Below are positions 34,599 through 43,494 of a stretch of DNA of 64,000 bases, piece by piece. The notes beneath the pieces were generated by a model that was given only the letters and a program-made list of their open reading frames with translations, had not been told where the DNA came from and ran no database searches. The DNA comes from Filimonas zeae (GTDB taxonomy: Bacteria > Bacteroidota > Bacteroidia > Chitinophagales > Chitinophagaceae). The position numbers and the translations under genes were made by a program. The DNA is taken from positions 395,068 through 459,067 of the forward strand of contig NZ_BMIB01000006.1 in NCBI RefSeq assembly GCF_014641615.1, in the 5' to 3' direction. Numbering within the stretch: the stretch's first letter is position 1; each line of letters begins with the position of its first letter.

Positions 34599-37500
34599 AT
34601 GAAAAAGTATATCATTCTTTTATATAGCCTGCTGTTGTTAAGTATAACCTTGCAGGCACAGCAATATTCTGTAGGCGGTAAGGTTAGCAATGGCAAAGAA
34701 GACCTTGCCGGTGTATCTGTTTACGAAAAAGACCTGCCTGTCAACGGTACCTATACCGATGAGCATGGCCGGTTTCGCTTAATGTTAAAAGGCAAAAGCC
34801 ATATACTGGTGTTTAGTATTGTAAACTACCTTAACCAGGAAGTGAATGTATCCGGTAAATCAGAAGTAGAAATAACCATGGCTACGGATACCAAAGGGTT
34901 GAACGAAGTAATTGTGGTGGGGTATGGTACACAGAAGAAGATTACTACTACCGGTGCGGTAAGCACTATTTCCGGTGATGCTATACGCCAGACACCTTCT
35001 GCCAGTTTGCAGAATACATTAATCGGCCGGGTACCAGGTATAGTAACCCAGCAACGCAGTGGCCGCCCGGGTAGTGATGGTGCAGATATTAAAATCCGCG
35101 GCCTTAGTACCTCTAACGGTAGCGGCGCTCCCTTGATAGTAGTGGATGATCTGGAATACACGGGTGACATCAGCGAGATTGACCCTGACCAGATTGAAAC
35201 TTTTACGGTGTTGAAAGATGCGGCTACTACTGCGGTATATGGTATTAAGGGTGCCAACGGTGTTATTGTTATTACTACGCGCAGAGGTAAATCCGGAAGA
35301 CCCTCTATTTCTTTCCGGTCTGAGTTGGGTTTACAAAAACCTATCTACCTGCCTAAGTATCTGGATTCATACAACGCAGCGCTGCTGGTAAACCAGGCGC
35401 AGGAAAATGATGGCAACCCGCTGAAGTATACACAGGAAGATCTGGACCTGTTTAAAAACGGAACAGACCCTTACGGCCACCCGAACATCGATTGGACAGA
35501 AACACTCTTACGCCATACCACCACCCAAACCCGCAATAACATAAACGTACAGGGTGGTACCGATAAAGCGAAGTATTTTTTAACGGGTGGTTATCTGTGG
35601 CAGAACGGTTTGATTAAAGATTTTGCCGCTTCCTCTGATATGAACAGTAATATCTATTACAAGCGGTATAACTTCCGCTCTAACCTGGATATTAAAGCTA
35701 CCAGCTCGCTTACATTGAATCTGGACTTATCGGGTGTGTTCTCTGAGCGTAACAACTCTAACATTGGCGGACGTAATGCGAGAAACAACATCTTCTTCGA
35801 ACTGAGCGATTACAACCAGCTGCCTCCTTTTGCGTATCCTATTTATAACCCTAACGGCACTTATGGCATTAACAGCAGCTACGCTGCCAGTAATAATAAC
35901 ATAATAGGTCGCCTGGCGCTGAATGGTTACAACCGCTCATTCGATAACGACTTAACGGCCAACTTCAAAGCCACTCAAAAGCTGGACTTTATTACAAAGG
36001 GTCTATCTGTAAGAGGGGTTGCCGGTTATAACGGACACTATCGTTTCTGGAGAAGTTTAACCAGAACCAACTTTCCTTCCTACAGCTATAACCCCAAAAC
36101 GGGCGACTACACTATTTTCAACAGCAACTACTACCGTACCGATCTGCCATCGTTGGGGTATTACTCAGATGATCCTAACTCTTTCAAAAGATTAAACTGG
36201 CAGGCTTCCCTTAACTACGATCGTAATTTCGGTGGTCACCACGCGTACGGCCTGGCGTTGTACAATTCACAGTCAGATATTACCGGTGTAAATGTACCGG
36301 TAGGTTTTAAGGGATACACTTTCCGTTTAGGCTACGATTACAAACAGCGTTACCTGTTAGAATTTAATGCAGGCTATAACGGCTCCAGCAAGTTTACATC
36401 CGACAAACGGTACGCCTGGTTTCCGGCAGTATCTGCGGGATGGAATATTGCCGAGGAAGACTTCTTTAAAAAGAGTGTGCCTTTTATTGATCTGTTTAAG
36501 CTGAGAGGTTCCTTTGGTTTAACGGGTAGCGATTATATAGATCCGGACAGATTTCAGTATGTATATATACAGAACTACAACCGCAATGGCGCTGGCTATT
36601 CTATTGGTGAAGTAAGCCAGAACGTATTTGGCATTACCGAAGGCACGCTGGGTAATAACTCTACCTGGGAAAAAGAAAGACAAACAGATATTGGTGTAGA
36701 CATCAATATGTTTAAAGGAACGCTGCGCATTGTGGCAGATTACTTCCGCAGGTATCGTTATGATATTCTGGTTTCGCGCCAGAGCGTACCTAACCTGATA
36801 GGTGTGGGGCTGCCGCCTTCTAACGTAAGCCGTATTCAAAACAACGGTTACGAAGTACAGGTTACCTATACCAACCATATTAAGGAGTTCAACTATAACA
36901 TCAGCGGTAACGTATCGTTTGCGCAAAACAAAGTACTGTTTCAGGACGAGCCTAAACAGCCTTATCCCTGGCTGGCTACTACCGGCCACCCGCTGGGCAG
37001 CATCTTAGGCTTTAACCACCTGGGCTTTTATACACAGGAAGAAATTGATGATCCCAAGGTACCCAAGCCACTGGCTTCTGTAGGGCCTACCCGTGCCGGT
37101 GATCTGAAGTATGCTGATAAAGATGGCGATGGTTTTATTACTACCAACGACAGAATGGTATTGCCTTATCCCAACCTGCCCAGCACTATTCTGGGTTTAA
37201 CGGTAGGCTTCAGTTACAAATCGTTCAGCTTTACTGCTACCGCACAAAGCGCGCTCAACTTTGCGCTGCGCGCGCAGGCAGAAGCGGTGAAGCCTTTTGT
37301 AAACAACCTGCGCGAAATTCATACACAGGCGTGGACACCCACCAATAATGTAAACCCCGCCTTCCCACGGCTTACTGCTGGTAGCAACATCAACGATCCG
37401 TTGGCCTATCCTTCTGATTTCTGGTTCAGAAGAAGTGATTACCTGCGTATTAAAACCGCAGAAATAGGATACGCTTTTCCAAAGAGCTGGATGCAGAAAC

Positions 37501-37670
37501 TGAAGCTGAGTGGTGCCCGTATTTACGCCAACGGTTATAACCTGTTTACCTGGAGCCTGAAAGCGAAGAACATTTACGACATAGATCCGGAAACTCCTTC
37601 TGGTACGGATGGCGCCAACTTCTATCCGCAAACCAAGGTGTTCAACTTTGGCTTACAGCTTACTTTATAA
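34599..37670 (+). CDS. SusC/RagA-type TonB-dependent transporter with N-terminal carboxypeptidase-like domain
   Basis: 1023 residues from ATG 34599 (a TTG at 34590 is less likely). Signal peptide ending TLQAQ (21). Residues 25-98 form the carboxypeptidase D regulatory-like domain (GKVSNGKEDLAGVSVYEK, TYTDEHGRFRL). The VVGYGTQKK motif at 106-114 leads into the plug (IRGLSTSNGSGAPLIVVDDLEY, ATTAVYGIKGANGVIVITTRRGK), followed by the 22-stranded barrel. The C-terminal strand ends FNFGLQLTL. The partner SusD follows. It is a complete SusC in contrast to the first copy. Confidence 0.95.
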   Translation: MKKYIILLYSLLLLSITLQAQQYSVGGKVSNGKEDLAGVSVYEKDLPVNGTYTDEHGRFRLMLKGKSHILVFSIVNYLNQEVNVSGKSEVEITMATDTKGLNEVIVVGYGTQKKITTTGAVSTISGDAIRQTPSASLQNTLIGRVPGIVTQQRSGRPGSDGADIKIRGLSTSNGSGAPLIVVDDLEYTGDISEIDPDQIETFTVLKDAATTAVYGIKGANGVIVITTRRGKSGRPSISFRSELGLQKPIYLPKYLDSYNAALLVNQAQENDGNPLKYTQEDLDLFKNGTDPYGHPNIDWTETLLRHTTTQTRNNINVQGGTDKAKYFLTGGYLWQNGLIKDFAASSDMNSNIYYKRYNFRSNLDIKATSSLTLNLDLSGVFSERNNSNIGGRNARNNIFFELSDYNQLPPFAYPIYNPNGTYGINSSYAASNNNIIGRLALNGYNRSFDNDLTANFKATQKLDFITKGLSVRGVAGYNGHYRFWRSLTRTNFPSYSYNPKTGDYTIFNSNYYRTDLPSLGYYSDDPNSFKRLNWQASLNYDRNFGGHHAYGLALYNSQSDITGVNVPVGFKGYTFRLGYDYKQRYLLEFNAGYNGSSKFTSDKRYAWFPAVSAGWNIAEEDFFKKSVPFIDLFKLRGSFGLTGSDYIDPDRFQYVYIQNYNRNGAGYSIGEVSQNVFGITEGTLGNNSTWEKERQTDIGVDINMFKGTLRIVADYFRRYRYDILVSRQSVPNLIGVGLPPSNVSRIQNNGYEVQVTYTNHIKEFNYNISGNVSFAQNKVLFQDEPKQPYPWLATTGHPLGSILGFNHLGFYTQEEIDDPKVPKPLASVGPTRAGDLKYADKDGDGFITTNDRMVLPYPNLPSTILGLTVGFSYKSFSFTATAQSALNFALRAQAEAVKPFVNNLREIHTQAWTPTNNVNPAFPRLTAGSNINDPLAYPSDFWFRRSDYLRIKTAEIGYAFPKSWMQKLKLSGARIYANGYNLFTWSLKAKNIYDIDPETPSGTDGANFYPQTKVFNFGLQLTL

Positions 37671-37702
37671 GGAACGATTGTTTGAAACCAAAAATGAGAA
37701 AG

Positions 37703-39469
37703 ATGAAAAAGTTATATATAGGGTTGATGGCAGGGGTACTGGCAGCGCAACTGTATTCCTGTACAAAGAGTGATATACTGGATGCGAAAACCAACACCGA
37801 TCTTAATGAGGCTACCACCTTTGCGGATAGTGCGCGTACCATAGATTTTCTGTTTGGTATGTACTCCGATATTGCTTTCGATTTCAGCTTTAACCGCTAT
37901 GGCAGTATTACTGCCGGCACTGCGGAAGCCTGCGATGAGGCCAACCACCGCCTCAACGGCGCTACCCAACCTTTTGTAATTATACTTACCGGTGGCCTGG
38001 CGCCCACGGTAAACAGTGGTACCAACCAGAACCCGTATACCAATACCTACGATGTATCGTACCGCAACATCAGAAGGGCGAATGTGTTTCTCTCGCATGT
38101 AAACGATTCTCCTATTTCCGCCGGACTGAAAGCACAGGCCAGTGCAGAAGCACGTTTTCTGAGAACCTGGTATTACTTTCTGGTTACCCGAAGTTTTGGT
38201 GGAATGCCATTGATAGGTGATAAGCTGTATGGTCCGCAGGATATTATTGATGTACCCCGTAACTCTTACGAAGAGTGCGTTAACTATATGGTGAGTGAGC
38301 TGGATGCTATTGCCAATGATTTACCGGTAGAGCATACGCCACAGAACTACGGCCGTATTACCCGCGGTGGTTGTCTGGCACTGAAAGCAAGGATATTACT
38401 GTTTGCTGCCAGCCCGCTGTTTAACGGTGGCAATATTGGAAAAACAGATGCGCAAAAGAAAGCAGTAGGTTATGCGGCTTATGATGAAAGCCGGTGGACC
38501 AAAGCCGCACAGGCTGCCAGGGCAGTGATTGATCTGGGTGCGTACTCCTTGTATGAAGACAATGCCACTGCACCCGGCTATGGTTTTTCCCGCGTGTTTT
38601 TGATGCGCAAGAACTCAGAATACATTGTGCATGGTATGATGGGGCCTAACAAAAGAATGGAAGGTGCACTGTGTGCTCCCTCCCGCGGCGTGGGTACGTT
38701 ACAAACACTGCCTACCCAAAACCTGGCCGATGCCTTCGGCATGATAAACGGTAAGGCAATTACTGATAACACATCCGGCTACGACGCCAATAACCCTTAC
38801 GTAAACCGTGATCCCCGTTTCGGATACACTTTATTATACAATGGTGCTGTGTGGTATAGTAATTCCACCGGCACCAAAACCCCCGTGTACACCTACGATG
38901 GTGCAGCCAGCGATGGGTACAGTGCTTTAAAATATTCCACCGGTTACTACTGGCGTAAAATGATGGATGAAAACGTAGCCAACAATGGAGGCCCTAACAC
39001 CGAACGCTGCTGGCCACTGATCCGCTACGCGGAAATTCTCCTCAACTATGCCGAAGCCAGCAATGAAACCAATGATATCAGCACTGCCTATGAGCAGTTG
39101 AAAGTTATCAGAAGAAGAGCGGGCATTCAGGCAGGTGCTGATGGTTTATACGGATTAAAAGCCGGTATGAACAAAGACGAAATGCGTGCAGTGATTATGG
39201 CAGAGCGCCGGGTAGAGCTGGCGTACGAAGATCACCGTTACTGGGATGTTCGCCGTTGGAAAACCGCTATGGAAAACCAGAACGTAACACTGCTGGCGAT
39301 GAAGATTGCCAAAGTGGGTGCTGGTTATACCTATACAAAGCTTCCTGTAAACGAAGGCAATGCGTACATCAATAGCAAGCACACGTTTGTAGAAGCCAAT
39401 TACTTTTTCCCGTTACCACAAAATGAGATAAGCAAAGACCCTAACCTGATCCAGAACCCCGGTTATTAA
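37703..39469 (+). CDS. SusD/RagB-type outer membrane lipoprotein (second copy)
   Basis: 588 residues from ATG 37703 (ATG 37694 adds MRK). Lipobox Cys20 (AAQLYSCTKS). SusD signatures: SAEARFLRTWYYFLVTRSFGGMPLIGD near residue 145, YAEILLNYAEASNE, KVIRRRAGIQAG, MNKDEMRAVIMAERRVELAYEDHRYWDVRRWK and a C-terminal FFPLPQNEISKDPNLIQNPGY-type ending. It has only moderate similarity to the first SusD, so the pairs may bind different parts of one glycan or different products. Its stop codon lies in the loop of a strong hairpin. Confidence 0.94.
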   Translation: MKKLYIGLMAGVLAAQLYSCTKSDILDAKTNTDLNEATTFADSARTIDFLFGMYSDIAFDFSFNRYGSITAGTAEACDEANHRLNGATQPFVIILTGGLAPTVNSGTNQNPYTNTYDVSYRNIRRANVFLSHVNDSPISAGLKAQASAEARFLRTWYYFLVTRSFGGMPLIGDKLYGPQDIIDVPRNSYEECVNYMVSELDAIANDLPVEHTPQNYGRITRGGCLALKARILLFAASPLFNGGNIGKTDAQKKAVGYAAYDESRWTKAAQAARAVIDLGAYSLYEDNATAPGYGFSRVFLMRKNSEYIVHGMMGPNKRMEGALCAPSRGVGTLQTLPTQNLADAFGMINGKAITDNTSGYDANNPYVNRDPRFGYTLLYNGAVWYSNSTGTKTPVYTYDGAASDGYSALKYSTGYYWRKMMDENVANNGGPNTERCWPLIRYAEILLNYAEASNETNDISTAYEQLKVIRRRAGIQAGADGLYGLKAGMNKDEMRAVIMAERRVELAYEDHRYWDVRRWKTAMENQNVTLLAMKIAKVGAGYTYTKLPVNEGNAYINSKHTFVEANYFFPLPQNEISKDPNLIQNPGY

Positions 39470-39478
39470 CCCGGGGTT
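39455..39478 (+). promoter_or_regulatory. Intercistronic hairpin enclosing the second susD stop codon
   Basis: 8-bp perfect GC-rich stem (AACCCCGG 39455-39462 with CCGGGGTT 39471-39478) with an 8-nt loop that contains the TAA stop (39467-39469). A short TTTATA follows. It could be a partial terminator or an RNA-decay barrier between transporter and enzyme genes. Confidence 0.55.
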
Positions 39479-39570
39479 TATACCCCTTGCAATAAGCCAG
39501 GTTGCCTGCCTTAAAGACTGTAATAACAAGTATTTCCATGAAGGAGCAAAAATTGTTGAAGCGAAAGGAC

Positions 39571-42243
39571 ATGAAAGTCACATTAAAAAAGTTGATGGTT
39601 GTAGTTCACCTGGTTTGTTGGGTCGGGGTAGTAAATGCGGAAACCATAGCAGATGAAGCTGTTCGTAAAAAGCAGCTGTTAAATAAAGAATGGCTGTTTA
39701 CCAAAGACACGTCAAAAGCCGCCTGGCAAAAAATAGGTCTGCCACACTGCTGGAATATTGCCGATGTAATGGATGATGCACCGGGCTATTACCGTGGCGC
39801 AGGCTGGTATAAACGCATACTGCCAACTGTAGAGAAAGGCAAAAAGCAATTTATTTATTTTGATGGTGCCAACCAGGAAACCACCGTGTGGATAAACGGA
39901 AAAAAAACAGGCTATCATGCGGGCGGCTATACACGCTTTAGCTTTGATATTACTGCTGCGTTAAAAGAAAGCGGCAGCAACGAAATTCTGGTAAAGGTAG
40001 ATAACAGCTATAACCCCGCTATACCGCCTTTAACGGCAGACTTTACTTTTTTTGGCGGCCTGTACCGGAATGTATATCTGGTTAGCACCGATGCGGTACA
40101 TATAGATATGAACAATTACGCTTCCAACGGCGTGTATATTAAAACTCCGGAGGTAAGCAAACAAAAAGCAGTAGTAGAGGTACAGGGCAGTTTTGTAAAC
40201 GAAACTGCTGAAACACGGAAACTGCAAGTAGAAACCACCGTATACGATAGCACCGGAAAAGTGGTCACCCGCACCCTATCTAAACAAACCGCACAGCCAC
40301 ATACTACTTTTGATTTTCACCATAAAGGCCTTACTATTTCCAACCCCGCCTTATGGTCGCCCGAACATCCGGCTTTATATACTATCACTACCCGCTTATA
40401 CAATGCCCGCACGCATGAGGTGCTGGATGAGGTACACAACACAGCCGGTATGCGCTGGTTTTCGTTCAGTGCCGATAGTGGGTTTTATATCAACGGTACC
40501 CCCTGCAAACTGATAGGTGCTAGCCGCCATCAGGATTACGAAGGCATGGGCAATGGCGTACCTGCTGCCATACAGGTGAAAGATGTGGAGATGATTAAAA
40601 GCATGGGTTGCAATTTTCTGCGCGTAGCGCACTATCCGCAGGACCCTGTTATTCTGGAAACCTGCGACAGACTGGGGCTGCTGGCCTCAGTGGAAATACC
40701 GGTGGTGAATACGATTTCTACTACGGACAGTTTTACCAACAACTGTCTGCAGATGCAAACAGAAATGATTCGCCAGAACTTCAACCACCCCAGTGTAGTT
40801 ATCTGGGCTTATATGAATGAAGTGTTTCTGCGCCCACCTTTTAAAGATTCTACTATTAACAAACGAGCCTATGATTCTTCTGTAACCGCACTGGCCCGTA
40901 AACTGGAAGCGCTTACCCGTAAGGAAGATCCAACCCGTTATACCATGATTGCGAACCATGGCGATTTCAGACGATATGACACCACGCAGCTGACTACTAT
41001 CCCCATGATTGTTGGCTGGAATTTGTACAATGGCTGGTATAATAGTGTAATGGAAGATTTCTCTGCTTTTATGGATAAACACCACCGCGAGCTACCTGGC
41101 AAACCCGTAATTATTTCAGAGTATGGCGCAGATGCAGACCCACGCATCCGCAGCTTTAAACCGGAGCGTTTTGATAAGAGCGTAGAATATACCACACTGT
41201 TTCATCAGTATTACCTGTGCGAAATGGTGAAGCGCCCGTTTGTAGCCGGCGCAGCAGTATGGAACCTGGCAGACTTCAACTCGGAAACCCGGGAAGAAAC
41301 CATGCCGCATATGAATAACAAAGGCTTGCTTACCTATAACCGTATAGCCAAAGACCCTTATTATTATTACAAGGCAGCTTTGGTAAATACTCCCTTTGTA
41401 AAAATTGCCTCTTCTTACTGGTGGCAGCGCAGCGGTATTGCTGATACTGATACCGCAACCGTTTGCACCCAGCCTTTAGAGGTAGCCACCAACCTTACCG
41501 AAACAGAACTATTTATCAATGGCAAAAGCCTGGGTAAGGTAGCAGCAGTTAAAAATATGTGCAGCTGGAAGGCAGCTTTTGTAAACGGAGATAATATTAT
41601 CCGCGCGGTGGGTGTAAAAGAGGGTGTTGTTTGTGAAGATACGCTGGTGGTACAATTCAGGGTACAGCCACGCAGCCTGCAATCACCATCAGTACCGTTT
41701 ACGCAGTTAAACCTGCAAATGGGTTCCCGCAGAACTTACCTGGATGAACAAACCGGAGAGGTATGGTTACCTGATCAGCCTTATAAACCCGGTGCCTGGG
41801 GATATACCGGCGGTACCATTTTCAATGTAAAAAATGGAAGACAAGCGTACGGTACCGATAAAGCTATTTCCGGAACAGACAATGATCCTATTTACCAGAC
41901 GCAGCAAACCGGTATTGAAAAATACCGGCTGGATGCACCTAAAGGTAACTACCTGCTTACCCTGCATTTTGCAGAATTACAGGGGGAGAATGCGGTGGCG
42001 CTGCCTTATAATCTGGATACTTCTGTGCAGCAACCTACTTTTCAAAACCGGATATTTGATGTAGCAGTAAACGGAAAACCCATACTGGAAAATCTGGATA
42101 TTGCAGCACAGTATGGCCGGGCTACCGCAGTGGTACAGGCATTCCGGGTAACGGTAACGGGTAACGAAGGTATTGAGTTACTGTTTAAGGCAAAGTCTGG
42201 TCAGCCTATACTCAACGCATTGCAACTGAAAAAACTAAACTAA
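39571..42243 (+). CDS. Glycoside hydrolase family 2 with C-terminal malectin-like domain
   Basis: 890 residues from ATG 39571, chosen because a clean signal peptide (ends VVNA-ET) follows and AAAGGA lies just upstream; ATG 39538 is also possible. Order: GH2 sugar-binding jelly roll (about 40-200), immunoglobulin-like domain, (beta/alpha)8 barrel with acid/base Glu417 (YMNEV) and nucleophile Glu517 (ISEYGAD), a further immunoglobulin-like domain, then a malectin-like domain (about 715-890: GTIFNVKNGRQAYGTD, YLLTLHFAEL, FDVAVNGKPI). Retaining exo-enzyme of the beta-galactosidase, glucuronidase or mannosidase type; substrate not determined. Periplasmic or surface. Operon member. Confidence 0.9.
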   Translation: MKVTLKKLMVVVHLVCWVGVVNAETIADEAVRKKQLLNKEWLFTKDTSKAAWQKIGLPHCWNIADVMDDAPGYYRGAGWYKRILPTVEKGKKQFIYFDGANQETTVWINGKKTGYHAGGYTRFSFDITAALKESGSNEILVKVDNSYNPAIPPLTADFTFFGGLYRNVYLVSTDAVHIDMNNYASNGVYIKTPEVSKQKAVVEVQGSFVNETAETRKLQVETTVYDSTGKVVTRTLSKQTAQPHTTFDFHHKGLTISNPALWSPEHPALYTITTRLYNARTHEVLDEVHNTAGMRWFSFSADSGFYINGTPCKLIGASRHQDYEGMGNGVPAAIQVKDVEMIKSMGCNFLRVAHYPQDPVILETCDRLGLLASVEIPVVNTISTTDSFTNNCLQMQTEMIRQNFNHPSVVIWAYMNEVFLRPPFKDSTINKRAYDSSVTALARKLEALTRKEDPTRYTMIANHGDFRRYDTTQLTTIPMIVGWNLYNGWYNSVMEDFSAFMDKHHRELPGKPVIISEYGADADPRIRSFKPERFDKSVEYTTLFHQYYLCEMVKRPFVAGAAVWNLADFNSETREETMPHMNNKGLLTYNRIAKDPYYYYKAALVNTPFVKIASSYWWQRSGIADTDTATVCTQPLEVATNLTETELFINGKSLGKVAAVKNMCSWKAAFVNGDNIIRAVGVKEGVVCEDTLVVQFRVQPRSLQSPSVPFTQLNLQMGSRRTYLDEQTGEVWLPDQPYKPGAWGYTGGTIFNVKNGRQAYGTDKAISGTDNDPIYQTQQTGIEKYRLDAPKGNYLLTLHFAELQGENAVALPYNLDTSVQQPTFQNRIFDVAVNGKPILENLDIAAQYGRATAVVQAFRVTVTGNEGIELLFKAKSGQPILNALQLKKLN

Positions 42244-42260
42244 CACGATACAACCGCAAT

Positions 42261-43490
42261 ATGAAAAGAAAACATTTACTGGTAGCTGCTTTTGCCATAA
42301 GCGCGCTCACCGCTCAGGCACAGAAAAACGCCTTTATCAGTGTAAAGGGTAAGGAAGTAATTGGTGCCGATGGAAAGCCCTTTCAGATGAAAGGCACCAA
42401 TCTGGGTAACTGGCTGGTGCCGGAAGGCTATATGTTTAAAGTAAAGCAAGCCGGCTCGCCCCGTTTAATCAACGAACTGGTTACGCAGATTACCGGTCCT
42501 GAAGGTGCGCATAAATTCTGGAACCAATATCTGGATAACTATATCACCGAAAAGGATATTCACTTCTTAAAATCCATCGGCGTTAACTCCATCCGCCTGC
42601 CTTTCCACTATAAGCTGTTTACCGGTGAGGACTATCTGGGATCGAACGATTCTACCCGTGGTTTCCGTTATACCGATCGTGTAATACAGTGGTGTAAAAA
42701 GGAAGGCATGTATGTAATGCTGGATATGCACTGTGCGCCGGGCGGACAAACCGGTGATAACATAGACGATAGTTACGGCTATCCATATCTGTTTACAGAA
42801 GAAAGCAGTCAGCAGCTGACCATCCGTATCTGGAAGGATATAGCAAAGCGTTATAAAAACGAAACCACGGTACTGGGTTACGATCTGCTGAACGAACCTA
42901 TTGCGCATTATTTTGATGTGGCTTTTATTAACCCGTTGCTGGAACCGCTGTACAAAAAAATAACCGCTGCAGTACGGGCAGAAGATAAGAACCATATTAT
43001 ACTGCTGGGTGGTGCACAATGGGATTCTAATTTTAAAATCTTTGGTGAACCATTCGATAATAAGCTGGTATATACTTTTCATAAATACTGGACAGATACT
43101 ACACAGAAGGTGATTCAGGAGTATGTGGATTTCAGCAACAAACACAACGTGCCGCTGTACCTGGGCGAGAGCGGTGAAAATACCGATCAGTGGATTGCCA
43201 GTTTCCGCCGTCTGCTCGATTCTAACCGCATAGGCTGGCACTTCTGGCCCTATAAAAAAATGAATGCTACCAGCAGCCCCGTTACTTTTCCACAGCCGGA
43301 AACCTATAGCGCGTTAATAGATTATTCTGCTAAAAACCGTGCGGACTACGGGGATATAAGAAAAGCCATGCCTGCTAAAAAAGATGAGCTGCTGAAAGCG
43401 CTGGAAGGCATGTTGAACAACTGCCGTTTTGAAAACTGTACATTCAACAAAGGGTATATACAAGCACTGGGTTTTACGATTAATGAATAG
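42261..43490 (+). CDS. Glycoside hydrolase family 5 (exo-beta-glucanase-like)
   Basis: 409 residues. Signal peptide ending TAQAQ (21). The motif KGTNLGNWLVPEGYMF (residues 44-59) recalls the GxNLGGWLVxE box of exo-beta-1,3-glucanase-like GH5 enzymes. Barrel residues: RLPFHY, MLDMHCAPGGQ, acid/base Glu212 (LLNEPIAH), HKYW, nucleophile Glu303 (YLGESGEN), WPYKK. The active site looks intact. Retaining beta-glucan or glucoside hydrolase; whether it is endo or exo cannot be told. Begins 17 bp after the first GH2 gene; the second GH2 starts 4 bp past its stop, so translation may be coupled. Confidence 0.9.
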   Translation: MKRKHLLVAAFAISALTAQAQKNAFISVKGKEVIGADGKPFQMKGTNLGNWLVPEGYMFKVKQAGSPRLINELVTQITGPEGAHKFWNQYLDNYITEKDIHFLKSIGVNSIRLPFHYKLFTGEDYLGSNDSTRGFRYTDRVIQWCKKEGMYVMLDMHCAPGGQTGDNIDDSYGYPYLFTEESSQQLTIRIWKDIAKRYKNETTVLGYDLLNEPIAHYFDVAFINPLLEPLYKKITAAVRAEDKNHIILLGGAQWDSNFKIFGEPFDNKLVYTFHKYWTDTTQKVIQEYVDFSNKHNVPLYLGESGENTDQWIASFRRLLDSNRIGWHFWPYKKMNATSSPVTFPQPETYSALIDYSAKNRADYGDIRKAMPAKKDELLKALEGMLNNCRFENCTFNKGYIQALGFTINE

Positions 43491-43494
43491 CTAT

